The translations under genes were made by a program, and so were the position numbers. The notes under the pieces were generated by a model. That model saw only the letters and a program-made list of their open reading frames with translations, was not told where the DNA came from and searched no databases. This document shows, piece after piece, positions 51,101 to 59,404 of a stretch of DNA of 64,000 nt; position 1 is the first letter of the stretch, and every line of letters starts with the position of its first letter. Origin of the DNA: Draconibacterium sediminis (GTDB lineage Bacteria > Bacteroidota > Bacteroidia > Bacteroidales > Prolixibacteraceae); assembly GCF_000949475.1 (NCBI RefSeq), contig NZ_JRHC01000007.1:124001-188000 (forward strand). Reading direction: 5' to 3'.

Positions 51101-53709
51101 GATACTGCTTTGCCGTTTTTATCTACCGTAACAATCTCCGGTAAATAATCGGTATCGGTGGTATACCAGTTATCATCCGATTCGGGCATTCGCACACCAA
51201 CATACGATTCGAAAGGAGAATATTTGGCACTGCTTATTGATGTACTAAAATCGCCTCCACTTTCGAACACCCGCGAAGTAAACCATACATTCAGCATTCC
51301 GGGAGCATTATCCAATCCTTCCAATACAAAAGGAACTTTTGCTTTTCCGGTTTCATCCAGTTTCCCATCAAAAACAGTTTGCTCTTTTTGTGCATAACCA
51401 GATGCAGGGTCGGTAAACGAATAGTTTTGATAATCTTCAAATGTTGTATTGGTTTTGGCCAGCGATACTTCAACTTTTGCCTTTAACGATTTTGCCGGGC
51501 TACCGTGCAACCAACTTGCTGTAATTGGTACTACATCATTACTTTCATCTAGCACTTTGTCTTCCGGCAGATCGAGGTCAATTTTTAAGCGGTTGGGTTT
51601 TATGGTTTCAATTTTTACCCGTTTTGAAAACCGGCTGTTGCCAACCTGCACTTCTGCACGCCAGTTGCCGGTTGGTGCATCTTTTTCGCTAGTTGTTGTT
51701 AATTGATAAAAACCATTTTCATTGTTGGTTACCACACGTCGTTCTACCTGCTGGTCTTTTGGGTTAATCAGACTAAAAATTACAGGATGATTCCCGGGGC
51801 GGTCAGCATTTGTTTCCAGGATAAAATTGAGAAACAGCGTATCGCCGGGGCGCCAAACATCGCGTTCGCCATAAATAAATCCTTTCATTCCATCGGTTAT
51901 TTCCTGTCCTGAAACATTAAAATTACTTACCGATAGCGAAGTTCCATCATCCAAACGTAAATAGCCAAACTGATTTCCTTTATGAGCAATCAACAAGAAT
52001 GGCTTTTTCTTTAAGTCCACTTCTGCCAATCCCCGAGAATCAGTTTTTACTCGTTCAATTAGCTGATGTTGAAAATTATATAGCTTCAAATCCACATCGC
52101 TTTCCGGAGCTGTGTTTAACAAATTAGAAACAGCAAAAAACATCCGGTGATCTTTTCCTTCTTTGGCAACAATTCCCAATTGCGAAGCCATAATATTTTT
52201 GCTCACAAACCGGTCGTAATTGTAATATGAAACATGACAAGGATTATCGCGTTCGCGCCAGTTGTAACCATCAGGATAATAGTAATTGCTATACCAACCG
52301 GGCGTATCCCAACTGGTTTTATAGTCTTCCTCCCGGCTTAAATCTGTTTCATGCAGGCTTTCTTCCGTTTCGTTATCGGGGCAATTGTACAACGAATATT
52401 CTTTTCGAAAACGCAACTCCACTCTGTAAATGGCTCCCTGCTCAATATCGACCATTTTGGCCAGATCAATTTTAAAGGTGTTCCAGTTGTTATAATTAAT
52501 CGGTTCATCAGAATACAGATCAACCTTTTTTTCGTACACCAAACGCCCAACTTGTTTTAAGTTTTCGTCTCCGTCAATGCTGTTCTCCTGAAAAAACTGC
52601 GCTACATTATCTTTAAAAATCTGAATGATCCGAACATCAACGGCATTTAAACTTATGGCTTCAAAAGGAAAAATCATCGATTCGCTTTGCGGAACAATTA
52701 CACCTTTACCCAACAACCTCACCTTTGGCTCGGCATTGGTAAATTGTAATAAAAAATTCTCACCCGACTTCAAGCGCGCATAATTGCTACTTTTAATTCC
52801 TTCGTGAACGGTTAGATTTACTTCACCGATAATTCTTTTATCAATCCAAACTTTAAGCAGGTTGCCATCCAATTCAACCCGCAGGTTCTTATTACCTTCA
52901 AGTTCTACTAGTCCCGTAAGGTCCTGTGTTTTTAGTAATGCGTCAGAAAATCTTATAGTAACACATTGTTCAGGTTGCTGCACTACATTGGCCTCAAGCA
53001 CTTTAAAATCACTTAACGACGGCACTTCAAGTTCTTTCATTCCCTTTTCATCCACATCCAGCGAACCACCATCCCAGCTGACTTGCAGTTGACCCGACTC
53101 ATCCTCTTTGCGTTGAATACTATCGACGGTAAAAAAGTGTTTACGTCCGCCTGTTTCATGGTTCCATGTTACGGGCAACTCTTCACCATCCAATCGGGTT
53201 GTCAGCATATTTTCAACAGCCAGTGCCTCGGCTACGTCGGCGGTTAAAATATAACCGTTTAACTGCATCTGAGTAGCACCAATATCTTCGTAATTCTTTA
53301 ACCCTTCAACCGTAACTGTAAACGATTGAGGTACCGTTGAAAACCGGAATGGCATTTCCTGCAAATCGTTTTTAACATCCAATACTTTGCCCAGGAAAAA
53401 ACTGGCTTCGTATTCAGTGCCTTGTTTTAACGGCTCTGAAGACCGAAACTCAAAAATCCGATCTCCAACTTGCACGGTTTCGCCCTTTATCTCCGGTTTA
53501 AATTCAAAAAGTTCGCCTGCCGGGCCGTCCAGCTCCACTGGTTTGGTAAGGTAAACCGCAATTGTTGTTCTACTGGAAATTACACCACTCGTGTATGCCT
53601 GAACGTAATGAGCAAACTCTGCTCCGGGATCAGCTTTTGTTTTGTTCGATTTTTTGCATGAAGCTGCAACGAGAAGCAAAAAAAACAAGGGGACAATAAA
53701 CTTTTTCAC
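48187..53709 (-). CDS. Bacterial alpha-2-macroglobulin (thioester type) lipoprotein
   Basis: A 1840-residue protein anchored by a lipobox (VAASC, Cys18). Successive MG-type beta-sandwich domains cover most of the chain; the central MG3-MG5 and the bait-like region lie before about residue 1150, followed by the A2M signature and the thioester domain with YPHGCVEQVTS at about residue 1386, then an alpha/alpha toroid and a C-terminal receptor-like domain. GCVEQ is the intact Cys-Gln thioester. It is expected to trap proteases in the periplasm, with PbpC repairing the wall. Its gene precedes pbpC in the same transcript. Confidence 0.92.
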   Translation of the reverse strand: MKKFIVPLFFLLLVAASCKKSNKTKADPGAEFAHYVQAYTSGVISSRTTIAVYLTKPVELDGPAGELFEFKPEIKGETVQVGDRIFEFRSSEPLKQGTEYEASFFLGKVLDVKNDLQEMPFRFSTVPQSFTVTVEGLKNYEDIGATQMQLNGYILTADVAEALAVENMLTTRLDGEELPVTWNHETGGRKHFFTVDSIQRKEDESGQLQVSWDGGSLDVDEKGMKELEVPSLSDFKVLEANVVQQPEQCVTIRFSDALLKTQDLTGLVELEGNKNLRVELDGNLLKVWIDKRIIGEVNLTVHEGIKSSNYARLKSGENFLLQFTNAEPKVRLLGKGVIVPQSESMIFPFEAISLNAVDVRIIQIFKDNVAQFFQENSIDGDENLKQVGRLVYEKKVDLYSDEPINYNNWNTFKIDLAKMVDIEQGAIYRVELRFRKEYSLYNCPDNETEESLHETDLSREEDYKTSWDTPGWYSNYYYPDGYNWRERDNPCHVSYYNYDRFVSKNIMASQLGIVAKEGKDHRMFFAVSNLLNTAPESDVDLKLYNFQHQLIERVKTDSRGLAEVDLKKKPFLLIAHKGNQFGYLRLDDGTSLSVSNFNVSGQEITDGMKGFIYGERDVWRPGDTLFLNFILETNADRPGNHPVIFSLINPKDQQVERRVVTNNENGFYQLTTTSEKDAPTGNWRAEVQVGNSRFSKRVKIETIKPNRLKIDLDLPEDKVLDESNDVVPITASWLHGSPAKSLKAKVEVSLAKTNTTFEDYQNYSFTDPASGYAQKEQTVFDGKLDETGKAKVPFVLEGLDNAPGMLNVWFTSRVFESGGDFSTSISSAKYSPFESYVGVRMPESDDNWYTTDTDYLPEIVTVDKNGKAVSGDDLEVRLYKINWRWWWESGSENLAHYVSGRYYQPVSNWNIPDAKHKSKIKLNVKYNNWQDNGRYFLWVKDKTSGHATGITFYMSRWGSWRSDGMEQGATMLSVRTDKEKYNVGDDIEVIIPSSKAGKALVSLENGTEVIDMFWVETTDKETRFTLKANKKMAPNFYVNVSLIQAYESTGNDAPLRLYGIIPVKVEDPETILQPQIKTSKEIEPETNYTVEVSEKAGKKMTYTLAIVDEGLLGLTNYKTPNPHYSFYQREALGVKTWDMYDYVVGAYGARLEKAFAVGGDGSLVETDKKEANRFKPVVQFAGPFTLEAGKTQKHEFKMPNYVGAVRMMVVAGNQGAYGAEEVLVPVRKGLMLLATVPRMLAPLETFDLPVDVFAMKDHVKNVSVSVKTNELFELVGEKENSIQFTEIGDKMTFFKLKVKDDIGVGKIVVEAKSGNERATYEVEVDVRNPNLEVVKQDAKLVPGNQSWTCNLQSPGTPGTNEAWIEISGFPPLNLSKHLDYLIQYPHGCVEQVTSSVFPQLFLGQLTDLTADQKLAIEDNVRKALVKLQSFQLGSGGFSYWPGSAYVNSWATNYVGHFILMAEKAGYSLPFGLKDKWLRYQQSEARNWKGNQYFAHYSQLRNYDLTQAYRLYTLALAGNPDMGAMNRLREKGSKASDVSWRLASAYILAGKKDAAEQLVANLTTEVKDYIEFGGTFGSSLRDKAMLLDALTLLKDQENAFEMLKSISDELNSRDWLSTQTAAWCLYAAARFSEEFYTDGNETAFELTLNGKKHQLRTKIPVVKIPVENGTADKVNVEYENKGSSATYVRVVAKGVPSGIDSVSSSANLVMNVKYLDSANKEINPESIEQGSDFRMEVTVKHPGKRVDYEEMVLSTLIPSGWEILNKRIGDVPGEESNFEYQDIRDDRIYTYFDLDMNEQKSFVFYLNAAYKGQFYQPPVSCEAMYDNSVNARKAGRMVVVK

Positions 53710-53940
53710 TTTTTGGGTTTTATGATTTCATATTAAGATGATAAAAATAAGAAATTTGTAACCACTTCTAAACTTTTGGTTATTTATGTTTCATCTGTTT
53801 AATCGTGTTTATTTATTTTCGTAACAGATGCAACCCGCCATGAATTTTAATCATTCTGTTTTGTAAATTTTAGAATATCAAAATTCATGTTCGTTTCATA
53901 ATTTTATTCATTAAATTGGGAAAAAAAACAGTTCAGGCAA

Positions 53941-54537
53941 ATGAAAAAAATACTAATACTTTTTGCACATCCGGCTTTTCACAAGTCGCTCATAAACAAA
54001 ACGCTAATGGAAGCTATTAAAGATCTGGATGGCGTTACAGTTAATAATTTGTATGAAAAGTATCCCGATTTTTTTATTGATGTGCCTGTTGAACAAAAAC
54101 TGCTAACCCAGCACGATATCATAATCTGGCAACATCCGTTTTACTGGTACAGTGCTCCGGCTATTATCAAAGAATGGATGGATTTGGTGTTGCAACATGG
54201 CTTTGCTTATGGTACACACGGACGGGCTTTGGAAGGTAAATGGGCCATGTCGTGCATTTCAACAGGCGGAAGAAAAGAAGTATACAGTGCCGAGGGGAAA
54301 AACCGGTATACCATAAACCAGTTTTTAGCACCTTTTATACAATCGGCCAGTCTTTGCCGGATGGAAAACCTCCCGCCTTTTGTAGTGCACGGTTCAAATA
54401 CCCTAAGCAGAGATGACATAAAAAAATTTGCCGACGATTATCGTAAGGTTATAACTCTGCTTCGCGACAACGAGATCGATTCGGAACAACTGAACACAAT
54501 GGAGTACATGAACGAAATAATTAAGCACGATGCATAA
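53941..54537 (+). CDS. kefF: KefF-like NAD(P)H oxidoreductase
   Basis: A 198-residue flavodoxin-fold quinone reductase: KILILFAHPAFHKSLINKTLMEAI (FMN site), DIIIWQHPFYWYSAPAIIKEWMDLVLQHGFAYG and SCISTGG. Such proteins are the cytosolic activating subunits of glutathione-gated K+ efflux systems. The stop codon lies inside the start of the antiporter gene (8-bp overlap), which supports the functional pair. Homology to MdaB/KefF/KefG types cannot be separated further by eye. Confidence 0.82.
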   Translation: MKKILILFAHPAFHKSLINKTLMEAIKDLDGVTVNNLYEKYPDFFIDVPVEQKLLTQHDIIIWQHPFYWYSAPAIIKEWMDLVLQHGFAYGTHGRALEGKWAMSCISTGGRKEVYSAEGKNRYTINQFLAPFIQSASLCRMENLPPFVVHGSNTLSRDDIKKFADDYRKVITLLRDNEIDSEQLNTMEYMNEIIKHDA

Positions 54538-56422
54538 TCAGGAATTCTTTTTAAACGCATTAATTTACCTTGGTGCAGCAGTAGTTTCTGTTCCAATCGC
54601 CAAAAAACTGGGTCTTGGTTCGGTGCTGGGTTACCTGCTTGCCGGAATTATTATCGGACCATTTGTGTTACGATTGGTGGGCAACGAAGCCGGAGAAGTG
54701 ATGCATTTTGCCGAGTTTGGCGTTGTGCTTATGCTTTTTATTATCGGTCTGGAACTGGAGCCCAAACTATTGTGGAAAATGCGGCGATCTATTTTTGGAC
54801 TCGGGGGATTACAAGTTCTTCTTACCGCAGGAATAATTACCGGAGTAGCTCTTTTACTCAACTTCCAGCTAAACAGGGCGGTGGCAATCGGGCTTATTCT
54901 TGCACTTTCGTCAACAGCAATTGTATTACAAACTTTAAGCGAAAAAGGATTAATGCGCAACATTGCCGGGCGATCGGCTTTTTCGGTTTTATTGTTTCAG
55001 GATATGGCGGTTATTCCAATACTTGCATTACTACCAATTATAGCCACTCTGGGGACACCGGCCGATCTTTCGGATACATCGATAAACAGTATTGGACAGG
55101 TTGCACAATTGCCCGGCTGGCTGCAATTATTAATTATTATTGGAGCGATTACCGTATTGGTTATTATTGGCCGGTTTGCTGCCCGCCATATTTTTCGTCT
55201 GGTTGCCGAAACCGGTTTACACGAGGTTTTTGTAGCACTGGCCCTGCTAATGGTTATTGGAACTGCTCTTGGTATGGATGCCATTGGATTATCACCCGCA
55301 CTTGGAACTTTTATCGCCGGCGTTGTTCTGGCCGACAGCGAATACCGCCACGAGCTGGAAACAACCATCGATCCGTTTAAAGGATTACTGCTGGGACTCT
55401 TTTTTATTTCTGTGGGAGCCGGCATCAACTTTAACCTGCTTATCGAAGATCCATGGGTAATCATTCTGTTTGTGCTCCTTCTTATTTTTATAAAGTTTGT
55501 GGTTCTGTTGATATTGGGCAGAATATTCCGGCTTAAAAAAGGTTTTGAGTTTCTTTTTGCATTTCTGTTGGCACAGGCCAGCGAATTTGCTTTTGTACTT
55601 ATCTCTTTCTCGAAACAAAACAAACTGTTCGACGAACAAACTTCGGGCATGCTTTTACTGGTAGTTACCTTATCGATGGCGATTTCGCCACTACTGCTAA
55701 TTTTTAACGACAAAGCGGTGAGCCCTATTTTGGCGCGCTGGCAAAACAAACTGGAATACGATGATATTGAGGATGAAGAGACACCGGTAATTCTTGCAGG
55801 TTTCGGGCGATTTGGACTGACAGTTGGCCGTATTTTACTGGCAAACGGAATAAAAGTTACCATCCTCGATAATAATCCATCGAACGTTGAAACACTGCGT
55901 AAATATGGTTTCAAACTGTATTTTGGTGATATTACCCGCCCTACAATGCTCGAAAAAGCAGGAATTGAAAATGCCCGTTTGCTGATTCTTAGTATGGCCG
56001 AGCATGAAAACGCGTTGAAAGTGGCAGAGATTGTGCGTAAGAAATACCCGCATGTAAAAATACTGGCGCGTGCCAAAGATATTTTCCATGTGTTTGAATA
56101 CCTGAATTTAAACATTAACAAAGTACAACGCGAAAACTTTCATTCGGCCGCCGAACTGGGAAACGACGCATTGATTGAACTGGGATTTTCGAAATACGAA
56201 GCCTACCGTGCCACACGCACTTTTAAACACCACGAAGACCAGGTTACAGAAGAGCTGTACCGACACTGGCTGGAAGACCAGGGTAAGTTTATTCAGGAAA
56301 CCCGTCGTTTTGCAGAACAGGTAAAAGAAACCTTGCAAGCCGAAAAAAACTACTCCATTCATGAAACCGATTGCGCCTGGGATGTGGATTCGCTGAAGGA
56401 TGAAGCTAAAAAGGAAAAGTAG
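54530..56422 (+). CDS. KefB/KefC-type CPA2 monovalent cation:proton antiporter
   Basis: A 630-residue protein. About 12 membrane helices (residues 5-395) include GLGSVLGYLLAGIIIGPF, LFIIGLELEPKLLW, SSTAIVLQTLSEKGLMRNIAGR and GTFIAGVVLADSEYRHELE. A TrkA-N/RCK domain follows from about residue 418 (VILAGFGRFGLTVGRILLANG, Rossmann type), then a charged helical tail. Kef systems release K+ and acidify the cytosol to protect against electrophiles. It overlaps kefF. Confidence 0.9.
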   Translation: MHNQEFFLNALIYLGAAVVSVPIAKKLGLGSVLGYLLAGIIIGPFVLRLVGNEAGEVMHFAEFGVVLMLFIIGLELEPKLLWKMRRSIFGLGGLQVLLTAGIITGVALLLNFQLNRAVAIGLILALSSTAIVLQTLSEKGLMRNIAGRSAFSVLLFQDMAVIPILALLPIIATLGTPADLSDTSINSIGQVAQLPGWLQLLIIIGAITVLVIIGRFAARHIFRLVAETGLHEVFVALALLMVIGTALGMDAIGLSPALGTFIAGVVLADSEYRHELETTIDPFKGLLLGLFFISVGAGINFNLLIEDPWVIILFVLLLIFIKFVVLLILGRIFRLKKGFEFLFAFLLAQASEFAFVLISFSKQNKLFDEQTSGMLLLVVTLSMAISPLLLIFNDKAVSPILARWQNKLEYDDIEDEETPVILAGFGRFGLTVGRILLANGIKVTILDNNPSNVETLRKYGFKLYFGDITRPTMLEKAGIENARLLILSMAEHENALKVAEIVRKKYPHVKILARAKDIFHVFEYLNLNINKVQRENFHSAAELGNDALIELGFSKYEAYRATRTFKHHEDQVTEELYRHWLEDQGKFIQETRRFAEQVKETLQAEKNYSIHETDCAWDVDSLKDEAKKEK

Positions 56423-56665
56423 ATTCCTTCCGTTTTATTTAACAGAACAAAATTACACGGCTAAAGACGAAGTACACTTTAATTGCACAAACTCAAGCAT
56501 TAAAGACTGGTTTACACTTTAAATCTGAACTTAAATTCAGAACGTATTTCCTTACTTTTTCGAACTAATTATAGAAAGGTTCGACAATCTAAATTAGACT
56601 ACTTATAAATAGTCCTGTTTTCAGAAAAATTGTATTTCTGTCATTTCGAGATTCAATTTATTATA

Positions 56666-56673
56666 TAGTTTTG
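56666..56673 (+). promoter_or_regulatory. -7 element for the rseC-rnf operon
   Basis: TAGTTTTG matches TAnnTTTG. Transcription would start at about 56680, roughly 20 nt before the reading frame that encodes the conserved RseC N-terminus. Confidence 0.6.
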
Positions 56674-56701
56674 CCATCTGCAAATAGCAAAATTTACAGC
56701 T

Positions 56702-57118
56702 ACGGAATCTATAATTAGACATAAGGGATTTGTTAAAGCAATAAAAGATGCTTCGCTTACTGTGAATATTGTAAGCCAGTCGGCCTGCTCAACTTGTCAC
56801 GCACAAGGCGCCTGTTCGGTTTCCGATTTCCAGGACAAGGAAATTGAGGTAAGCGAATACAAAGGCAGCTACAAAATTGGCGACGAGGTTACCATTCTTT
56901 TTAAACAATCAAAAGGTTTTACAGCACTTATCTGGGGGTATGTAATTCCGTTTTTTGTTGTGTTAGGCACTTTAATCATTGCACTTGAAGTTACCGGCGA
57001 CGAACTAAAATCGGGGCTTCTCTCCTTATTCATTCTGGTACCATACTATATAACATTATATTTTTTTAGGCATTTATTAAAAAAAGTATTGAAATTCGAA
57101 CTCGAAGAAACCAATTAA
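56702..57118 (+). CDS. rseC: RseC/MucC-family protein (start codon unclear)
   Basis: A protein of about 138 residues if it starts at 56702. The N-terminal IRHKGFVKAI and the cysteine motif SACSTCHAQGACSV are RseC-like, followed by KIGDEVTIL and two membrane helices (about 75-95 and 103-122). RseC proteins accompany Rnf/SoxR-reducing systems. The first canonical start, GTG 56762, would cut off the conserved IRHKG region. The frame is open back to a TAG at 56666, with ACG at 56702 exactly where family members have ATG; ATA 56711 and ATT 56714 are other options. It heads the rnf operon and ends 3 bp before rnfB. Confidence 0.75.
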   Translation, partial: TESIIRHKGFVKAIKDASLTVNIVSQSACSTCHAQGACSVSDFQDKEIEVSEYKGSYKIGDEVTILFKQSKGFTALIWGYVIPFFVVLGTLIIALEVTGDELKSGLLSLFILVPYYITLYFFRHLLKKVLKFELEETN

Positions 57119-57121
57119 AAC

Positions 57122-57988
57122 ATGAGTATCACGGTTGTATATACAATTGTCACATTAGCCGTAATTGGCGCCGCAGCAGCGGTAATTCTATATTTTGTGG
57201 CACAGAAATTCAAAGTTATTGAAGATCCGCGCATCGACGATGTTGACGAAGCATTGCCGGGAGCTAACTGCGGAGGTTGTGGTTTTGCAGGCTGTAGAGC
57301 TTTTGCCGAAGCCTGTGTAAAAGCCAGCGAGTTGGGCGATTTAAACTGTCCGGTTGGAGGAAACGAAACCATGAGCAATGTGGCTTCTATCCTGGGGCTT
57401 GAGGCTGTTAAAAAAGATCCGCGTGTGGCTTACATTCGTTGTAACGGAACCTGCGATCACCGCCCGAAAACCAGTAGTTTCGATGGAGCAACTACCTGCG
57501 CCATCGCATCATCGGTTTACAGTGGCGAATCCGGTTGCCAGTTTGGCTGTTTGGGTTACGGCGATTGTTTCGATGCCTGCGATTTTGATGCTATTGTTAT
57601 GCATCCCGAAACCGGAATTCCGGAAATTATCGACGACAAATGTGTGGCCTGCGGAGCATGTGTTGACGCTTGTCCGAAAGACCTTATTGAGTTGCGCAAG
57701 AAGATGCCTAAAAACCGAAAAGTGGTGGTATCGTGCCGCAACCAGGATAAAGGTGGCGTAGCTCGCAAAGCTTGTAGTGTTGCATGTATCGGTTGCAGCA
57801 AGTGTTTCAAAGAATGTCCGTTTGATGCCATTACCATGGAAAACAACCTGGCATACATTGATTCCGACAAGTGTAAACTGTGCCGCAAATGTGTGGCCGT
57901 TTGCCCAACAGGTGCCATCATCGAAGAGAACTTTCCTCCACGGAAAGTAAAACCAGAAGAAAAAAAAGAAACTGAACCAGTAAATTAA
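57122..57988 (+). CDS. rnfB: Rnf electron transport complex subunit B
   Basis: A 288-residue protein with an N-terminal membrane anchor (ITVVYTIVTLAVIGAAAAVILYFVA), the [4Fe-4S] motif GANCGGCGFAGC near residue 45, a second cysteine group (NGTCDH...FGCLGYGDC) and several ferredoxin-type clusters (CVACGACVDACP, CIGCSKCFKECP, CKLCRKCVAVCP). It takes electrons from ferredoxin and passes them to RnfC/RnfG. The tail is Lys/Glu-rich. Confidence 0.94.
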   Translation: MSITVVYTIVTLAVIGAAAAVILYFVAQKFKVIEDPRIDDVDEALPGANCGGCGFAGCRAFAEACVKASELGDLNCPVGGNETMSNVASILGLEAVKKDPRVAYIRCNGTCDHRPKTSSFDGATTCAIASSVYSGESGCQFGCLGYGDCFDACDFDAIVMHPETGIPEIIDDKCVACGACVDACPKDLIELRKKMPKNRKVVVSCRNQDKGGVARKACSVACIGCSKCFKECPFDAITMENNLAYIDSDKCKLCRKCVAVCPTGAIIEENFPPRKVKPEEKKETEPVN

Positions 57989-57994
57989 TACAGG

Positions 57995-59326
57995 ATGTTG
58001 AAGACGTTCAAAATTGGCGGAGTACATCCTCCCGAAAATAAGTTATCGAAAGATAAAAAGATTGAGGTACTGCCACTTCCAAAAACAGTGTTTATCCCGG
58101 TAGCTCAGCACATTGGTGCACCGGCTACTCCGGTGGTAAAAAAAGGCGACGAGGTAAAAGTAGGACAGGTAATTGCGCAAAGCAGCAGTTTTGTTTCTAC
58201 AAATATCCATTCATCGGTTTCAGGAAAAGTTACCAAGGTTGATTTCTCAGCCGACAGTTCGGGTTATCCGAAGCAAGGTATTTTTATTACCGTTGAAGGC
58301 GATGAGTGGGTGGAAGGCATCGACCGCTCGGAAGATTTGGTTAAGGAAATTTCTGTTGACGGACCTGAAATCGTTAAAAAGATTCAGGAAGCCGGAATCG
58401 TAGGTTTGGGTGGTGCAACCTTCCCTACCCACGTAAAACTGGTGCCGCCAAAAGGAATGAAAGCTGAAGTGCTGTTGATTAACGGCGTGGAATGCGAACC
58501 TTACCTGACTTCGGACCACCGTTTGATGCTTGAAAAAGCCGACGAGATTATGGTGGGAATCCAGTTGCTGATGAAAGCAATGGGCGTTGACAAAGCCGTT
58601 ATCGGTATTGAAAACAACAAGCCCGATGCCATTAAACTGCTAAATGAAAAATGCGCTGACTATAACGGAGTGAGCGTTCAGGCGCTTAAAGTACAATACC
58701 CGCAGGGGGGTGAAAAACAACTCATCAACGCGGTAACAGGAAAAGAAGTTCCTTCGGGAGCTTTACCAATTGCAGTTGGTGCTGTGGTAAGTAATGTAGG
58801 TACTGCTTTTGCAGTTTACGAGGCCATTCAGAAAAATAAACCATTGTTTGAGCGCGTAGTTACCGTAACCGGAAAAGGCGTTGAAAAACCATCGAACTTT
58901 ATGGTTCGTGTTGGTACTGCTACCTCCGAGTTGATTGAAGCTGCCGGCGGTCTTCCTGAGAATACAGGAAAGATTATCAGTGGTGGCCCTATGATGGGAC
59001 GCGCCATTGCATCGCTCGATGTTCCGGTAACAAAAGGGACTTCAGGACTTCTTCTGATGCAGGAAGAAGAAAGTAAACGTGAAGAGATACAAGCATGTAT
59101 TCGCTGCTCGCGTTGTACATCGGTTTGCCCGATGGGACTGGAACCTTACCTGCTGATGACATTAGGTGAAAAACAAATTTTCGAGCGTGCAGAAAACGAA
59201 CGCATAATGGATTGTATCGAGTGTGGCTCATGCAGTTACACCTGTCCATCAAGCCGTCCGTTGCTCGATTATATCCGTTTTGGAAAAGGGAAAGTTGGAG
59301 CGATGATTCGCTCACGTAAAAAATAA
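57995..59326 (+). CDS. rnfC: Rnf electron transport complex subunit C
   Basis: A 443-residue peripheral subunit with the N-terminal GGVHPPENK and QHIGAPATPVVKKGDEVKVGQVIA, the Rossmann-like NADH/FMN domain (VGLGGATFPTHVKL, LINGVECEPYLTSDHRLMLE) and two [4Fe-4S] motifs near the end (CIRCSRCTSVCP, CIECGSCSYTCP). It exchanges electrons with NAD. It lies 6 bp after rnfB. A repetitive hairpin separates it from rnfD. Confidence 0.94.
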   Translation: MLKTFKIGGVHPPENKLSKDKKIEVLPLPKTVFIPVAQHIGAPATPVVKKGDEVKVGQVIAQSSSFVSTNIHSSVSGKVTKVDFSADSSGYPKQGIFITVEGDEWVEGIDRSEDLVKEISVDGPEIVKKIQEAGIVGLGGATFPTHVKLVPPKGMKAEVLLINGVECEPYLTSDHRLMLEKADEIMVGIQLLMKAMGVDKAVIGIENNKPDAIKLLNEKCADYNGVSVQALKVQYPQGGEKQLINAVTGKEVPSGALPIAVGAVVSNVGTAFAVYEAIQKNKPLFERVVTVTGKGVEKPSNFMVRVGTATSELIEAAGGLPENTGKIISGGPMMGRAIASLDVPVTKGTSGLLLMQEEESKREEIQACIRCSRCTSVCPMGLEPYLLMTLGEKQIFERAENERIMDCIECGSCSYTCPSSRPLLDYIRFGKGKVGAMIRSRKK

Positions 59327-59339
59327 AAATCAAACCAAA

Positions 59340-59376
59340 TGTCATGCTGTCCGTCAACCGGCGGATTGAAATGACA
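59340..59376. repeat. Hairpin repeat between rnfC and rnfD
   Basis: TGTCAT ... ATGACA arms with an inner TCCG ... CGGA pair. It begins 13 nt after the rnfC stop and ends 28 nt before rnfD. The GTCATGCTG segment recalls the GTCATCCTG in the 34302 repeat. As no U tract follows, it probably does not end the operon. Confidence 0.5.
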
Positions 59377-59404
59377 AGAAGAAAGAAAAACAAACAACTG
59401 AGTA

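Noticed and set aside
54772-55380. A 202-codon frame in a second plus-strand frame of the same gene
   Set aside because: Tyr/Arg/Ser-rich shadow of the membrane domain with no motif, promoter or start context.
54997-56121. A 374-codon open frame on the minus strand, antisense to the antiporter gene
   Set aside because: It lies wholly inside the well-supported kefC-type gene, has Ser/Arg/Asn-rich composition typical of a shadow frame and shows no motif.
59340-59376. A terminator splitting the rnf operon
   Set aside because: There is no T tract after the hairpin, and rnfD, G, E and A have no other promoter.
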